The position numbers and the translations under genes were made by a program. From NCBI GenBank assembly GCA_009391275.1, contig VEXF01000021.1, positions 1-29,860 on the forward strand: DNA of 29,860 bases, in the 5' to 3' direction. Positions 23,183-29,860 of this stretch are shown here, in pieces (the stretch's first letter is position 1; the number at the start of each line of letters is the position of its first letter). The notes under the pieces were generated by a model. The model had not been told where the DNA came from, made no database searches, and saw only the letters and a list, made by a program, of their open reading frames with translations. The stretch comes from SAR202 cluster bacterium AD-804-J14_MRT_500m. Its GTDB lineage: Bacteria > Chloroflexota > Dehalococcoidia > UBA3495 > GCA-2712585.

Positions 23183-24895
23183 TTAGGAAATAGACTGATC
23201 TATGGTAGAGCGCCCTGATGTAGTCTCTGGATTAGCCGGATAATGTCTGGCCGCGGGTCTTTTGTCTCCCATGGGCAGCGATGGCTGATCCCCTTCTCTC
23301 AGAGTTTCCTTCGCAGCTCCGACGAACTCTTCAAACAACGGGTGAGCCCGATTAGGGCGAGACAGGAATTCTGGATGATACTGTGTGCCTACCATAAACG
23401 GGTGACCCATCACCTCTGAAATTTCTACTAACTTGCCATCCGGTGATAATCCCGTGGCCCAGAGGCCAGCATTTTCTAACGATTCCCGGTAGGCATTGTT
23501 TAATTCAAACCTATGTCTGTGCCTCTCTTCAATAGAATTTACGCTATAAACTCTATGGGCAGTCGAACCTGGCACAAGTTGGCACGGGTAGTTACCTAAT
23601 CTCATTGTGCCGCCTTTCTCAGTGACATCACGTTGCTCCGGCATGATATCTACCACAGGATCCGCACAATCCGGGTCCATTTCAGCAGACGAAGCTCCCT
23701 CTAATCCCAGAACGTTTCTAGCGAACTCCACCACCATCATCTGTAGCCCTAAACACAGTCCCAGATAGGGCACTTTATTCTCCCGAGCATAACGAGCAGT
23801 CTCTATCATTCCCAGTGTACCCCTATCCCCGAAGCCTCCGGGAACAACAATGCCACAAACATTTTTTAGCAATTCTTGTGGGCCTTTAGATTCTATTTCT
23901 TCCGAGTGCACCCAAAGAACGTCGATATTTTGTCCATGTGAAAGTCCAGCATGTTGAAGAGCCTCTTTTACCGAAATGTAAGAGTCCTGAAGTTCAACAT
24001 ATTTACCCACCAGTGCTATTGGCAAGCGGTTCCTAAGCTGCCCCATGGAGTCCACCATGCCAGCCCATTCTTTCATATCTCGGTGCCGGCCTGATATGCC
24101 TAATGAGGTCACCAGCAAATCTCCAAGGCCCCATTCTTCCAAGATCAGAGGCACTTTGTATATCGTGTCGACCGTCAGGAGTGGAAACACAGCGTCTTTT
24201 GATACATCGCAGAAATGTGCGACCTTTTCTCTAATACCGTCTGATACGGGATGATCGCTGCGCAAAATAATACAGTCAGGTTGGATTCCAATACCTCTTA
24301 ATTCTTTTACACTGTGTTGGGTTGGCTTAGTTTTTAGCTCTCCCGTAGCGACAATGTACGGCAGGAGAGTCAGATGAACATAATAAACGTTATCTCGGCC
24401 AACTTCGTTGCGCATCTGCCGTATCGCTTCCAAAAAGGGTTGACCTTCAATGTCGCCTACAGTACCACCGACTTCCACTACTACTACTTCAGCGTCAGAT
24501 TCTCGGGATAGGGCAAGAATATGTTCCTTGATTACGTTTGTAACATGTGAGACAGTTTGGATTGTTCCACCAAGAAAATCACCACGTCTTTCTTTCGCTA
24601 TTAACGATAGGTACACTTGCCCCGCGGTCAGGTTGCTTGACCGCGTTAATTCGATATCAATAAACCGTTCATAGTGACCTAAATCTAAATCGGTTTCTCC
24701 TCCGTCTTTAGTGACAAAGACTTCGCCGTGTTGGTAAGGCGACATGGTACCAGGGTCTACATTGAGATAGGGGTCCAGTTTCATCACCGACACTGACGTC
24801 CCACGACTCTTTAGGATACGCCCTATTGATGCAACGGTAACGCCTTTTCCGACCGAACTAACTACGCCCCCGGTGACGAATACGTACTTAGTCAT
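23183..24895 (-). CDS. pyrG: CTP synthase
   Basis: PyrG makes CTP from UTP, ATP and glutamine. The 570-residue protein has the N-terminal synthetase domain (KYVFVTGGVVSSVGKGV at 3-19, then KLDPYLNVDPGTMSPYQHGEVFV) and a C-terminal class I glutamine amidotransferase domain. That domain has an oxyanion loop (VPGGFGDRG), the nucleophile cysteine in GLCLGLQMM, and GTQYHPEF with the catalytic His and Glu. About 30 polar residues follow the usual end, making it slightly longer than typical (about 535-550). ATG 24895 lacks a clear ribosome binding site. It heads pyrG-tal-rho and has a consensus promoter plus a terminator-like hairpin in its leader. Confidence 0.96.
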   Translation of the reverse strand: MTKYVFVTGGVVSSVGKGVTVASIGRILKSRGTSVSVMKLDPYLNVDPGTMSPYQHGEVFVTKDGGETDLDLGHYERFIDIELTRSSNLTAGQVYLSLIAKERRGDFLGGTIQTVSHVTNVIKEHILALSRESDAEVVVVEVGGTVGDIEGQPFLEAIRQMRNEVGRDNVYYVHLTLLPYIVATGELKTKPTQHSVKELRGIGIQPDCIILRSDHPVSDGIREKVAHFCDVSKDAVFPLLTVDTIYKVPLILEEWGLGDLLVTSLGISGRHRDMKEWAGMVDSMGQLRNRLPIALVGKYVELQDSYISVKEALQHAGLSHGQNIDVLWVHSEEIESKGPQELLKNVCGIVVPGGFGDRGTLGMIETARYARENKVPYLGLCLGLQMMVVEFARNVLGLEGASSAEMDPDCADPVVDIMPEQRDVTEKGGTMRLGNYPCQLVPGSTAHRVYSVNSIEERHRHRFELNNAYRESLENAGLWATGLSPDGKLVEISEVMGHPFMVGTQYHPEFLSRPNRAHPLFEEFVGAAKETLREGDQPSLPMGDKRPAARHYPANPETTSGRSTIDQSIS

Positions 24896-24923
24896 CCAAG
24901 GCCAGCCGACATGAGCTATGGTG

Positions 24924-24958
24924 AAAAATTAAAAACAACCGATGGGAATCCATTGGTT
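24924..24958 (-). terminator. Intrinsic-terminator hairpin in the pyrG leader (candidate attenuator)
   Basis: On the minus strand the arms AACCAATGG (24958-24950) and CCATCGGTT (24945-24937) pair at 8 of 9 positions with a 4-nt loop. They are followed by GTTTTTAATTTTT (24936-24924). It is directed towards pyrG, 28 bases before its ATG and downstream of the pyrG promoter. No gene on this strand ends upstream, so it would stop pyrG's own transcript. Confidence 0.6.
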
Positions 24959-25036
24959 AGGGGAATCGGCACCCTAATGAATAATCCTATTCTGTCGCTC
25001 AGGGAACGTCGGAACAAGGCCGAGTGCCGTGCCGCG

Positions 25037-25065
25037 AGTATAGGTAACGAAGCGTACCATGTCAA
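25037..25065 (-). promoter_or_regulatory. Consensus sigma-70-type promoter for pyrG-tal-rho
   Basis: On the minus strand a perfect TTGACA (25060-25065), 17-base spacer and TATACT (25037-25042). Transcription would start near 25030, giving a leader of about 135 nt before pyrG. Confidence 0.75.
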
Positions 25066-25322
25066 GAGAATCGAGTTATCTTTACTTGGATCTAAGATTC
25101 TTTCAGGAGAGTTTTTATATAGACAAACATACCTAAGATTGAAGTAGTATCTATCCATCTCGTCAATGGCATCTACCAACCAGTCAGATCTGGAACACCT
25201 GACACTAGCCGTGCACTAATGAACAAAGTTGATAACAAACCGTGAAATATAAGATTGCAGGAAGTCGCTAGTTTCCAGTCAAATGCAATCAACAAAACGT
25301 TCACCCCCGAGGAGCCTTTGCT

Positions 25323-25598
25323 ATGGACAATTCAGCGATATATGGCCTTGATATAAAACCAGGTTCCGGGATGACCCGTATAAATTTGGGATGCGCACAT
25401 CAACGAGGCATGATATACGTTGTGCCAGCGGACAAAAGCTGGGTCTGCTCTCCAGAAAGCATGCCTGGACATGCCCTTGCCGGATTCTTGAGGGAGTTAA
25501 CTGGAGAGATGGACCCGCGTATCAAGATGCTGATGCAGAGATGGGGAATCTACTACCGTGAACTGCCCATCGAAGACCCCGATCCGAACAACAGTTAG
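25323..25598 (+). CDS. Hypothetical 91-residue protein
   Basis: The protein begins MDNSAIYGLDIKPG and has two cysteines (C24, C42), no signal peptide and no membrane helix. The C-terminal half (HALAGFLRELTGEMDPRIKMLMQRWGIYYREL) is probably helical. I do not recognise a family. ATG 25323 is preceded by GAGGAG about 9 bases upstream, which supports it being real. The stop overlaps the stop of the convergent ftsH gene by 4 bases. It is the only plus-strand gene between 16392 and the right end, and its role is unknown. Confidence 0.6.
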   Translation: MDNSAIYGLDIKPGSGMTRINLGCAHQRGMIYVVPADKSWVCSPESMPGHALAGFLRELTGEMDPRIKMLMQRWGIYYRELPIEDPDPNNS

Positions 25599-27538
25599 CT
25601 AGGTTCCGGCATCGGACCGCCTTCGGTAATGGCCCTATCTTTATGTTGGCTTGCCAGACTCGGCGATGGATTAACATCTAACAAAGGTTGTGGTGCCGAC
25701 GACGGTTCTTCAGCGGGTCCGATGTTCGTTCTATCTTCATTGATCCGCCCTTCAAATAACGCTCGAAGTTGATCACCTTCTACAGTTTCATTTTTTATCA
25801 GATATTCAGCTATTTCGTTGAGACGTTCCCTATTGGCGGTTAAAATGTTATTCGCTTGATCATAAGCTGTTCCAATGAAATGTTTGATCTCTTGATCGAT
25901 TTGCTCAGCTACACGGTCTCCATAGTCGCGTTCTTCTGCGATCTCTCGTCCTAGGAAAACTAATTCTTGACGTCTCCCGAGAGTACGCGGCCCTAGATTG
26001 GTACTCATACCATATTGTTTAACCATTTTAAGGGAGATTCGTGTAGCGGTTTCCAAGTCATTGCTGGCTCCTGTGGTAACTTCTCCAAAAACAATTTCCT
26101 CCGCGACACGACCACCCAAAGCTGTGGTCAACAAAGCTTCAAATTGGTTTTTGGTCCACAGGCCACGCTCTTCCTCAGGCAACAAACGAGTATATCCACC
26201 CATCGCACCTCGAGCGATGATGGATATCTTGTGCACTGTGTCAGCGTTCGGCAGACTCCAAGCGACTAATGCATGGCCAGCTTCATGGTATGCAGTCATT
26301 TCTTTATCTTTGGGGTTGATCACCCGACTCCGACGCTCAGGTCCCGCAATGACACGGTCTATCGCTTCTTCCAGTTCATCTTCGCTAATTAGTTTTTTCC
26401 CGCGTCGCGCGGCTAACAGTGCCCCTTCGTTAACTAAGTTAGCCAAGTCAGCACCACTAAAGCCGGGAGTCTGTTTGGCAATCAAGTCTAACCGAATTCC
26501 AGTAACCAGCGGCTTACCTTGAGTATGCACTTTAAGGATAGCCTGTCGGCCAAGGATATCTGGCAAATCCAGCACTACGCGACGATCAAACCGCCCGGGA
26601 CGCAGAAGCGCGGGATCCAGGATATCAGGTCTGTTGGTAGCTGCTATAATTATTATGTTAGTGCTAGTCTCAAAACCATCCATCTCTACCAAGATCTGGT
26701 TCAGGGTCTGCTCTCTTTCATCGTGCCCACCCCCTAGACCAGCACCGCGATGCCTGCCAACCGCATCAATCTCGTCAACGAACACAATGCACGGTGCATT
26801 GCGCCTAGCTTGTTCAAAAAGATCTCGAACTCTAGCTGCACCGACACCGACGAACATTTCAACGAACTCGCTACCGCTGATGGGAAAGAACGGCACCGCA
26901 GCTTCACCCGCTACAGCTCGTGCCAGAAGAGTTTTGCCCGTCCCTGGCGATCCCACAAGTAGAACGCCCCGGGGAATTCGAGCACCCAATGCAAGAAATC
27001 TTTCGGGGGATTTAAGAAATTCAACAACTTCTTGAAGCTCTGTTTTAGCCTCATCTGCCCCGGCGACGTCATTGAACGTTACTTCTGGACGATTGGTGAC
27101 GATCATCTTAGCTTTGCTTCGACCAAAGTTGAGGGTTTGGCTGCTGCTCCCTTGGGCCTGACGCATCATGAAAATTATGAGTGCTCCGAAAAAAATCAGA
27201 GGAAGGAAATTTAATAAGATCCCCAGACTGAATCCTCCAGAGCCCGCGAAGGTAACTTCTACATTTCTTATTCCTTCTTCGCGAAACTCTTTTGTAATAT
27301 CGGTGCCTTTGCCGATACGGCTTTTTAGTTCTGAGCCGTCAGGGCTGATAACTTTTAAAGTTTCACCCCTGACCTGCACAGATGTAACTTGACCGTTCTT
27401 GGCCATGGCCAACACTTCAGTAAACGGGATCTCTCTGGCACCAGACATCCCGGGTATAATCGTAAAAAAGACAATGATAACGGCCGCAACAATCAAAAGA
27501 TAAACGAGACTGCTACGCATCCATTTTTTACTTCCCAT
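25595..27538 (-). CDS. ftsH: ATP-dependent zinc metalloprotease FtsH
   Basis: FtsH is a membrane-anchored AAA+ protease that degrades misfolded and regulatory proteins. The 647-residue protein has a transmembrane helix at about 9-28, an extracytoplasmic region to about 103, and a second helix at about 105-124. The AAA domain has Walker A GSPGTGKT (196-203, Ser in place of the usual Pro), pore motif FVGVGA (229-234), Walker B DEID (255-258) and the second region of homology [20 protein letters not shown]. The zinc protease domain has HEAGH (418-422). The last 60 residues are a variable, proline-rich tail. ATG 27538 has GGAGC only at a long distance. It is downstream of the hydantoinase gene on the same strand but 181 bases away. 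Confidence 0.97.
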   Translation of the reverse strand: MGSKKWMRSSLVYLLIVAAVIIVFFTIIPGMSGAREIPFTEVLAMAKNGQVTSVQVRGETLKVISPDGSELKSRIGKGTDITKEFREEGIRNVEVTFAGSGGFSLGILLNFLPLIFFGALIIFMMRQAQGSSSQTLNFGRSKAKMIVTNRPEVTFNDVAGADEAKTELQEVVEFLKSPERFLALGARIPRGVLLVGSPGTGKTLLARAVAGEAAVPFFPISGSEFVEMFVGVGAARVRDLFEQARRNAPCIVFVDEIDAVGRHRGAGLGGGHDEREQTLNQILVEMDGFETSTNIIIIAATNRPDILDPALLRPGRFDRRVVLDLPDILGRQAILKVHTQGKPLVTGIRLDLIAKQTPGFSGADLANLVNEGALLAARRGKKLISEDELEEAIDRVIAGPERRSRVINPKDKEMTAYHEAGHALVAWSLPNADTVHKISIIARGAMGGYTRLLPEEERGLWTKNQFEALLTTALGGRVAEEIVFGEVTTGASNDLETATRISLKMVKQYGMSTNLGPRTLGRRQELVFLGREIAEERDYGDRVAEQIDQEIKHFIGTAYDQANNILTANRERLNEIAEYLIKNETVEGDQLRALFEGRINEDRTNIGPAEEPSSAPQPLLDVNPSPSLASQHKDRAITEGGPMPEPS

Positions 27539-27719
27539 TGATTCTGTCTTAGCTCCGTAACGTAAAACGGGGTTGAGTCGATCCTCATCCCCGGGACCTT
27601 ATACTACGTCAAGCTCAACAAAAAATCAAAAGAACCAGCCTATTTCAGGCACTGAATTAGTATTGAAGTTCCTTGTACAGAAAGTTGCCTGCCAATATCC
27701 GTACTATGACGGAAAGATA

Positions 27720-29156
27720 TCAGACCACTGGCAAAGAAACGACCTCAGGGGATACTTTTCTAGACAGCCATGTGCCATCGGTCGAATCGCCTATAAGTTG
27801 ACCATTTTCTACTATGACTTTACCTCTGAGGATAGTCATAACTGGATATCCTGAACATTTAAACCCTTCCCAAATACTGTAATCCGAATCTGAATGAAGA
27901 TCTTCTAAAGTTAAAGTTTTGTTCAGGTTAGGGTCGATCAACATCAAGTCAGCATCACTTCCAGCCGCAATTACACCTTTCTGCGGATACATGCCCAAAA
28001 TCTTGGCCGCATTCGTCGAAACTATGTCTGCAAATCGGGGAAGACTCATACCACCTTCAGAGACGAATTTGGTGTAAGACACTGGCACCCTTGTCTCTAT
28101 GCCGTTATGTCCACCACAAACAGTTTCAACTGTTTGGCCTGAAAGCTTTACATCCTTGTAGGTCGTATAGTCGTCTGTAGCAGTTGTGGCTAGGCGCCCA
28201 TCGGAGAGTCCCGCCTTTAATTCATCCCGGTCGTCCGGATACTTAATAGCTGGGTATGTATGGATTTTTGTGCCTTCCGGTTTCTTATAATCGTCACACG
28301 TAAACTCTAGGTAGTTGTGCAAGGCCTCTCCATAGACTGGTTGCCCTTTATCCCTAGCTTCAGATATTGCTATAACTCCTTCTTTGGCTGTCACATGCAC
28401 AAAATAGATTCCCACTCCCGCATGCTCTGCCTGGCGTATCACTTTACGGAAAGATACATCCTCAGAGATATTGCTATGAACCAAATGTAGATTATAACCT
28501 TGGTCGTTGCCTTCTCGCTTTAACTTCTTCTCAGTGAATGTAACCATGTCATCATCTTCTGCATGTACCGCCATAATGCCACCATGCTTGGCCACTTCAT
28601 CAAAAACAGCCTGAAGGTGTCCGGATGGAACCTTCGCTAGAAATGTAGTGAAAATTTTAAAACTTGCTTGTCCAGATTGAATAGCTTCGCCTATTTCTCC
28701 TAACGTCTGATGAGTCACTTCGCGAGCCAAGATGTGATGGAAGGAAAAATCTATATAACTGTGCCCTTTAAAAGCTGCCTTCCGGGATTCTAACTGGCGT
28801 GAAATTGGGATTGTCGAAACTGTGTCTTCTGGTGTGAGAGGCAACTCGCCTGAAAAGTCCAGTAACGTCGTAACTCCCCCAAAAGCAGCGGCACGAGAGG
28901 CAGCTTCCGGAGGTTGAGTAATCACCTCTGATCGACCAGCCCATTGTTCTGGTACGGGGATGCCTATATGGGTGTGGGGTTCAATGCCTCCGGGAAGGAC
29001 TATCTTCCCTGATGCATCTATAACGCGTCCTGCCTCATTAGGAAGAACACCAGGATGTGCCACTGCAGCTATCCGACCGTCTTGAATTCCTATGTCAAGG
29101 TTTCCTACACCTTGAGGTGTCACTACCTGCCCGCCACGAATGATTAGGTCTAACAT
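27720..29156 (-). CDS. Hydantoinase / dihydropyrimidinase family amidohydrolase
   Basis: Enzymes of this family open cyclic amides such as dihydropyrimidines or hydantoins. The 478-residue protein has H61-T-H63 (EPHTHIG), the carbamylated lysine K167 in SFKIFTTF, H198 (AVHAEDD), H254 (YFVHVTAKEG) and D328 (TATDDYTTY), so a complete binuclear metal site is present. Amidohydrolase flanking strands are at both ends (LDLIIRGGQVV; GSDADLMLIDPN). I place the start at ATG 29156 because AAGGAG (29166-29171) lies 9 bases upstream; TTG 29165 would abut it. It has its own promoter. Substrate is uncertain: dihydropyrimidinase, D-hydantoinase and phenylhydantoinase are all possible. No pyrimidine-catabolism partners (dihydropyrimidine dehydrogenase, beta-ureidopropionase) are in the window. 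Confidence 0.88.
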   Translation of the reverse strand: MLDLIIRGGQVVTPQGVGNLDIGIQDGRIAAVAHPGVLPNEAGRVIDASGKIVLPGGIEPHTHIGIPVPEQWAGRSEVITQPPEAASRAAAFGGVTTLLDFSGELPLTPEDTVSTIPISRQLESRKAAFKGHSYIDFSFHHILAREVTHQTLGEIGEAIQSGQASFKIFTTFLAKVPSGHLQAVFDEVAKHGGIMAVHAEDDDMVTFTEKKLKREGNDQGYNLHLVHSNISEDVSFRKVIRQAEHAGVGIYFVHVTAKEGVIAISEARDKGQPVYGEALHNYLEFTCDDYKKPEGTKIHTYPAIKYPDDRDELKAGLSDGRLATTATDDYTTYKDVKLSGQTVETVCGGHNGIETRVPVSYTKFVSEGGMSLPRFADIVSTNAAKILGMYPQKGVIAAGSDADLMLIDPNLNKTLTLEDLHSDSDYSIWEGFKCSGYPVMTILRGKVIVENGQLIGDSTDGTWLSRKVSPEVVSLPVV

Positions 29157-29165
29157 TGCGCACAA

Positions 29166-29171
29166 CTCCTT
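29166..29171 (-). promoter_or_regulatory. Ribosome binding site fixing the hydantoinase start
   Basis: AAGGAG on the minus strand lies 9 bases before ATG 29156 but directly against TTG 29165, so the ATG is preferred. Confidence 0.6.
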
Positions 29172-29200
29172 CGCTAAAAGGCTTCATCGAGAATGAATGG

Positions 29201-29229
29201 ATACTAAAGCGGAGGTTAGATGCCGTCAA
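29201..29229 (-). promoter_or_regulatory. Sigma-70-type promoter for the hydantoinase gene
   Basis: On the minus strand TTGACG (29224-29229), 17-base spacer and TAGTAT (29201-29206), giving a leader of about 38 nt. Confidence 0.5.
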
Positions 29230-29269
29230 GGATTCCTGGGCCCTACGGACAGAACGCCCGGCCTAGCTT

Positions 29270-29292
29270 GTCCACTATATTAAGCAGTGGAC
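29270..29292 (-). repeat. Hairpin between the cytochrome c and hydantoinase genes
   Basis: Perfect 7-bp arms GTCCACT (29270-29276) and AGTGGAC (29286-29292) enclose a 9-nt loop. There is no T-run. It lies 41 bases after the cytochrome stop and upstream of the hydantoinase promoter, so it may be a weak terminator or an operator. Confidence 0.4.
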
Positions 29293-29333
29293 CTCAGACA
29301 ACCGCACAACAATCTCGGGTTTGTACTAACAGA

Positions 29334-29837
29334 TTATTTCAAGGAAAGTAGGAAGACGATTAAAGCCTCAAAATCCTGTGTCGTCATCTGCGGACGTGTC
29401 ATCGGCATATCAACATCGAATCCCTCGAGGACGTAAGCCTGAGGCTCCAGAATCGATTGTCGTAGGTATTCTTCAGCACTTAGTCCTGATACACGAGTCT
29501 CAGCCGCCGTCGCCACCCCATCTAATTGAGGTCCAGCAACTCCGAATCCTGATCTAATTTGGTCTCGAATATCTCCCGGCATACCTTCTAGCTTATGGCA
29601 AGCTTCGCAATGCACTGTTACGAAGGTTTGGGCCCCTTCACGTATCTGATCTTCCGCCGGTAACGGCGTGGGTGTTGCGTAAGGCGTTGGCGTATTGGTG
29701 GGAGCATTAGACAACACTCGAGTTGTGATCGATTCCGAATTTGAACTCGACGTTGGGGCAGAGCCATCGTTGCCCCCTCCGCACGCTGCAGAAAATACTA
29801 ATACGAGACCCACAATTCCAACCCCAAGGTTCTTCAA
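29334..29837 (-). CDS. Monoheme cytochrome c, probable lipoprotein (5' end uncertain)
   Basis: The N-terminus has a hydrophobic signal (about 5-16) ending FSAAC-GGG, a probable lipobox with C19, so the protein is likely anchored on the outer face of the cytoplasmic membrane. A Ser/Thr/Pro-rich linker (about 25-60, TNTPTPYATPTPLP) leads to one class I cytochrome c domain with C77-E-A-C80-H81 for heme and DMPMT (M144 or M146) as likely axial ligand. It would transfer electrons; the partner is unknown. The assigned start, TTG 29837, has no ribosome binding site, and the frame stays open to the window's right edge, so the true start may lie outside. Confidence 0.85.
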   Translation of the reverse strand: MKNLGVGIVGLVLVFSAACGGGNDGSAPTSSSNSESITTRVLSNAPTNTPTPYATPTPLPAEDQIREGAQTFVTVHCEACHKLEGMPGDIRDQIRSGFGVAGPQLDGVATAAETRVSGLSAEEYLRQSILEPQAYVLEGFDVDMPMTRPQMTTQDFEALIVFLLSLK

Positions 29838-29860
29838 TATCAGTAATCGATGGTGAATCC

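Larger units (their letters stand above)
24896..25322. other. Gap between pyrG and the 91-residue orphan gene
   Basis: This 427-base gap holds the pyrG promoter, leader and attenuator-like hairpin in its left 170 bases. In 25066-25322 there is an AT-rich stretch before the orphan gene, with TTGATA near 25229 and TATAAG-like sequence at poor spacing. No RNA gene is recognised. Confidence 0.5.

Noticed and set aside
24911..25147. Plus-strand frame of 78 codons upstream of pyrG (and a minus frame 24916-25179)
   Set aside because: They span the pyrG promoter and leader hairpin, have no ribosome binding site and show no domain.
1..29860. tRNA, rRNA, CRISPR, insertion sequence, prophage or attachment site
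   Set aside because: No T-arm-like motifs with cloverleaf context, no spaced repeats, and no transposase, integrase or phage-like proteins were found. Manual reading could miss a small degenerate RNA.

Overview
The window is a stretch of bacterial chromosome of moderate GC with no tRNA, rRNA, CRISPR array, transposase or phage gene that I can see. Most genes are single-copy housekeeping genes. I infer a marine or environmental Chloroflexota (Dehalococcoidia / SAR202-like) organism from the number of Amidohydro_2 and hydantoinase-type hydrolases, the threonine-rich surface protein, a lipoprotein-like cytochrome c, and the gene orders hrcA-dnaJ-prmA-rsmE and der-plsY-gpsA. This placement is an inference and was not tested against a database.

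Left end (1-6750). Two 5'-truncated genes, an Amidohydro_2 enzyme (minus) and a ModC-type molybdate ABC ATPase (plus), abut at about 860-870. The point is either a deletion or rearrangement scar or an assembly chimera. Then follow an intact Amidohydro_2 enzyme with a promoter and a strong terminator, a GIY-YIG/DUF123 protein, a PanE-type reductase, and a divergent ThDP-dependent enzyme of the acetolactate-synthase type. The ThDP gene carries a 50-nt near-perfect inverted repeat over its catalytic-Glu region. A small four-helix membrane protein comes next.

Middle (6748-16400). argF-der-plsY-gpsA form a tight plus-strand operon: arginine biosynthesis, ribosome assembly and glycerophospholipid synthesis. 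It converges on the minus-strand block hrcA-dnaJ-prmA-rsmE, which lacks grpE and dnaK. Divergent from hrcA is a BioY-like transporter with an extra N-terminal membrane region, overlapping a metallo-beta-lactamase-fold gene with a degenerate metal motif.

Right half (16400-29860). A 1273-residue secreted surface protein is preceded by an extended -10 promoter and a 19-codon leader ORF whose stop overlaps its GTG start. Next is a minus-strand operon pyrG-transaldolase-rho, whose leader has a consensus promoter followed by an intrinsic-terminator hairpin just before pyrG, so it looks attenuated. An orphan 91-residue gene, ftsH, a hydantoinase/dihydropyrimidinase with its own promoter, and a monoheme cytochrome c lipoprotein close the window.

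The most interesting signals are the ThDP-gene hairpin, the candidate pyrG attenuator, the coupled leader ORF of the surface protein, and the double-truncation junction near 865.
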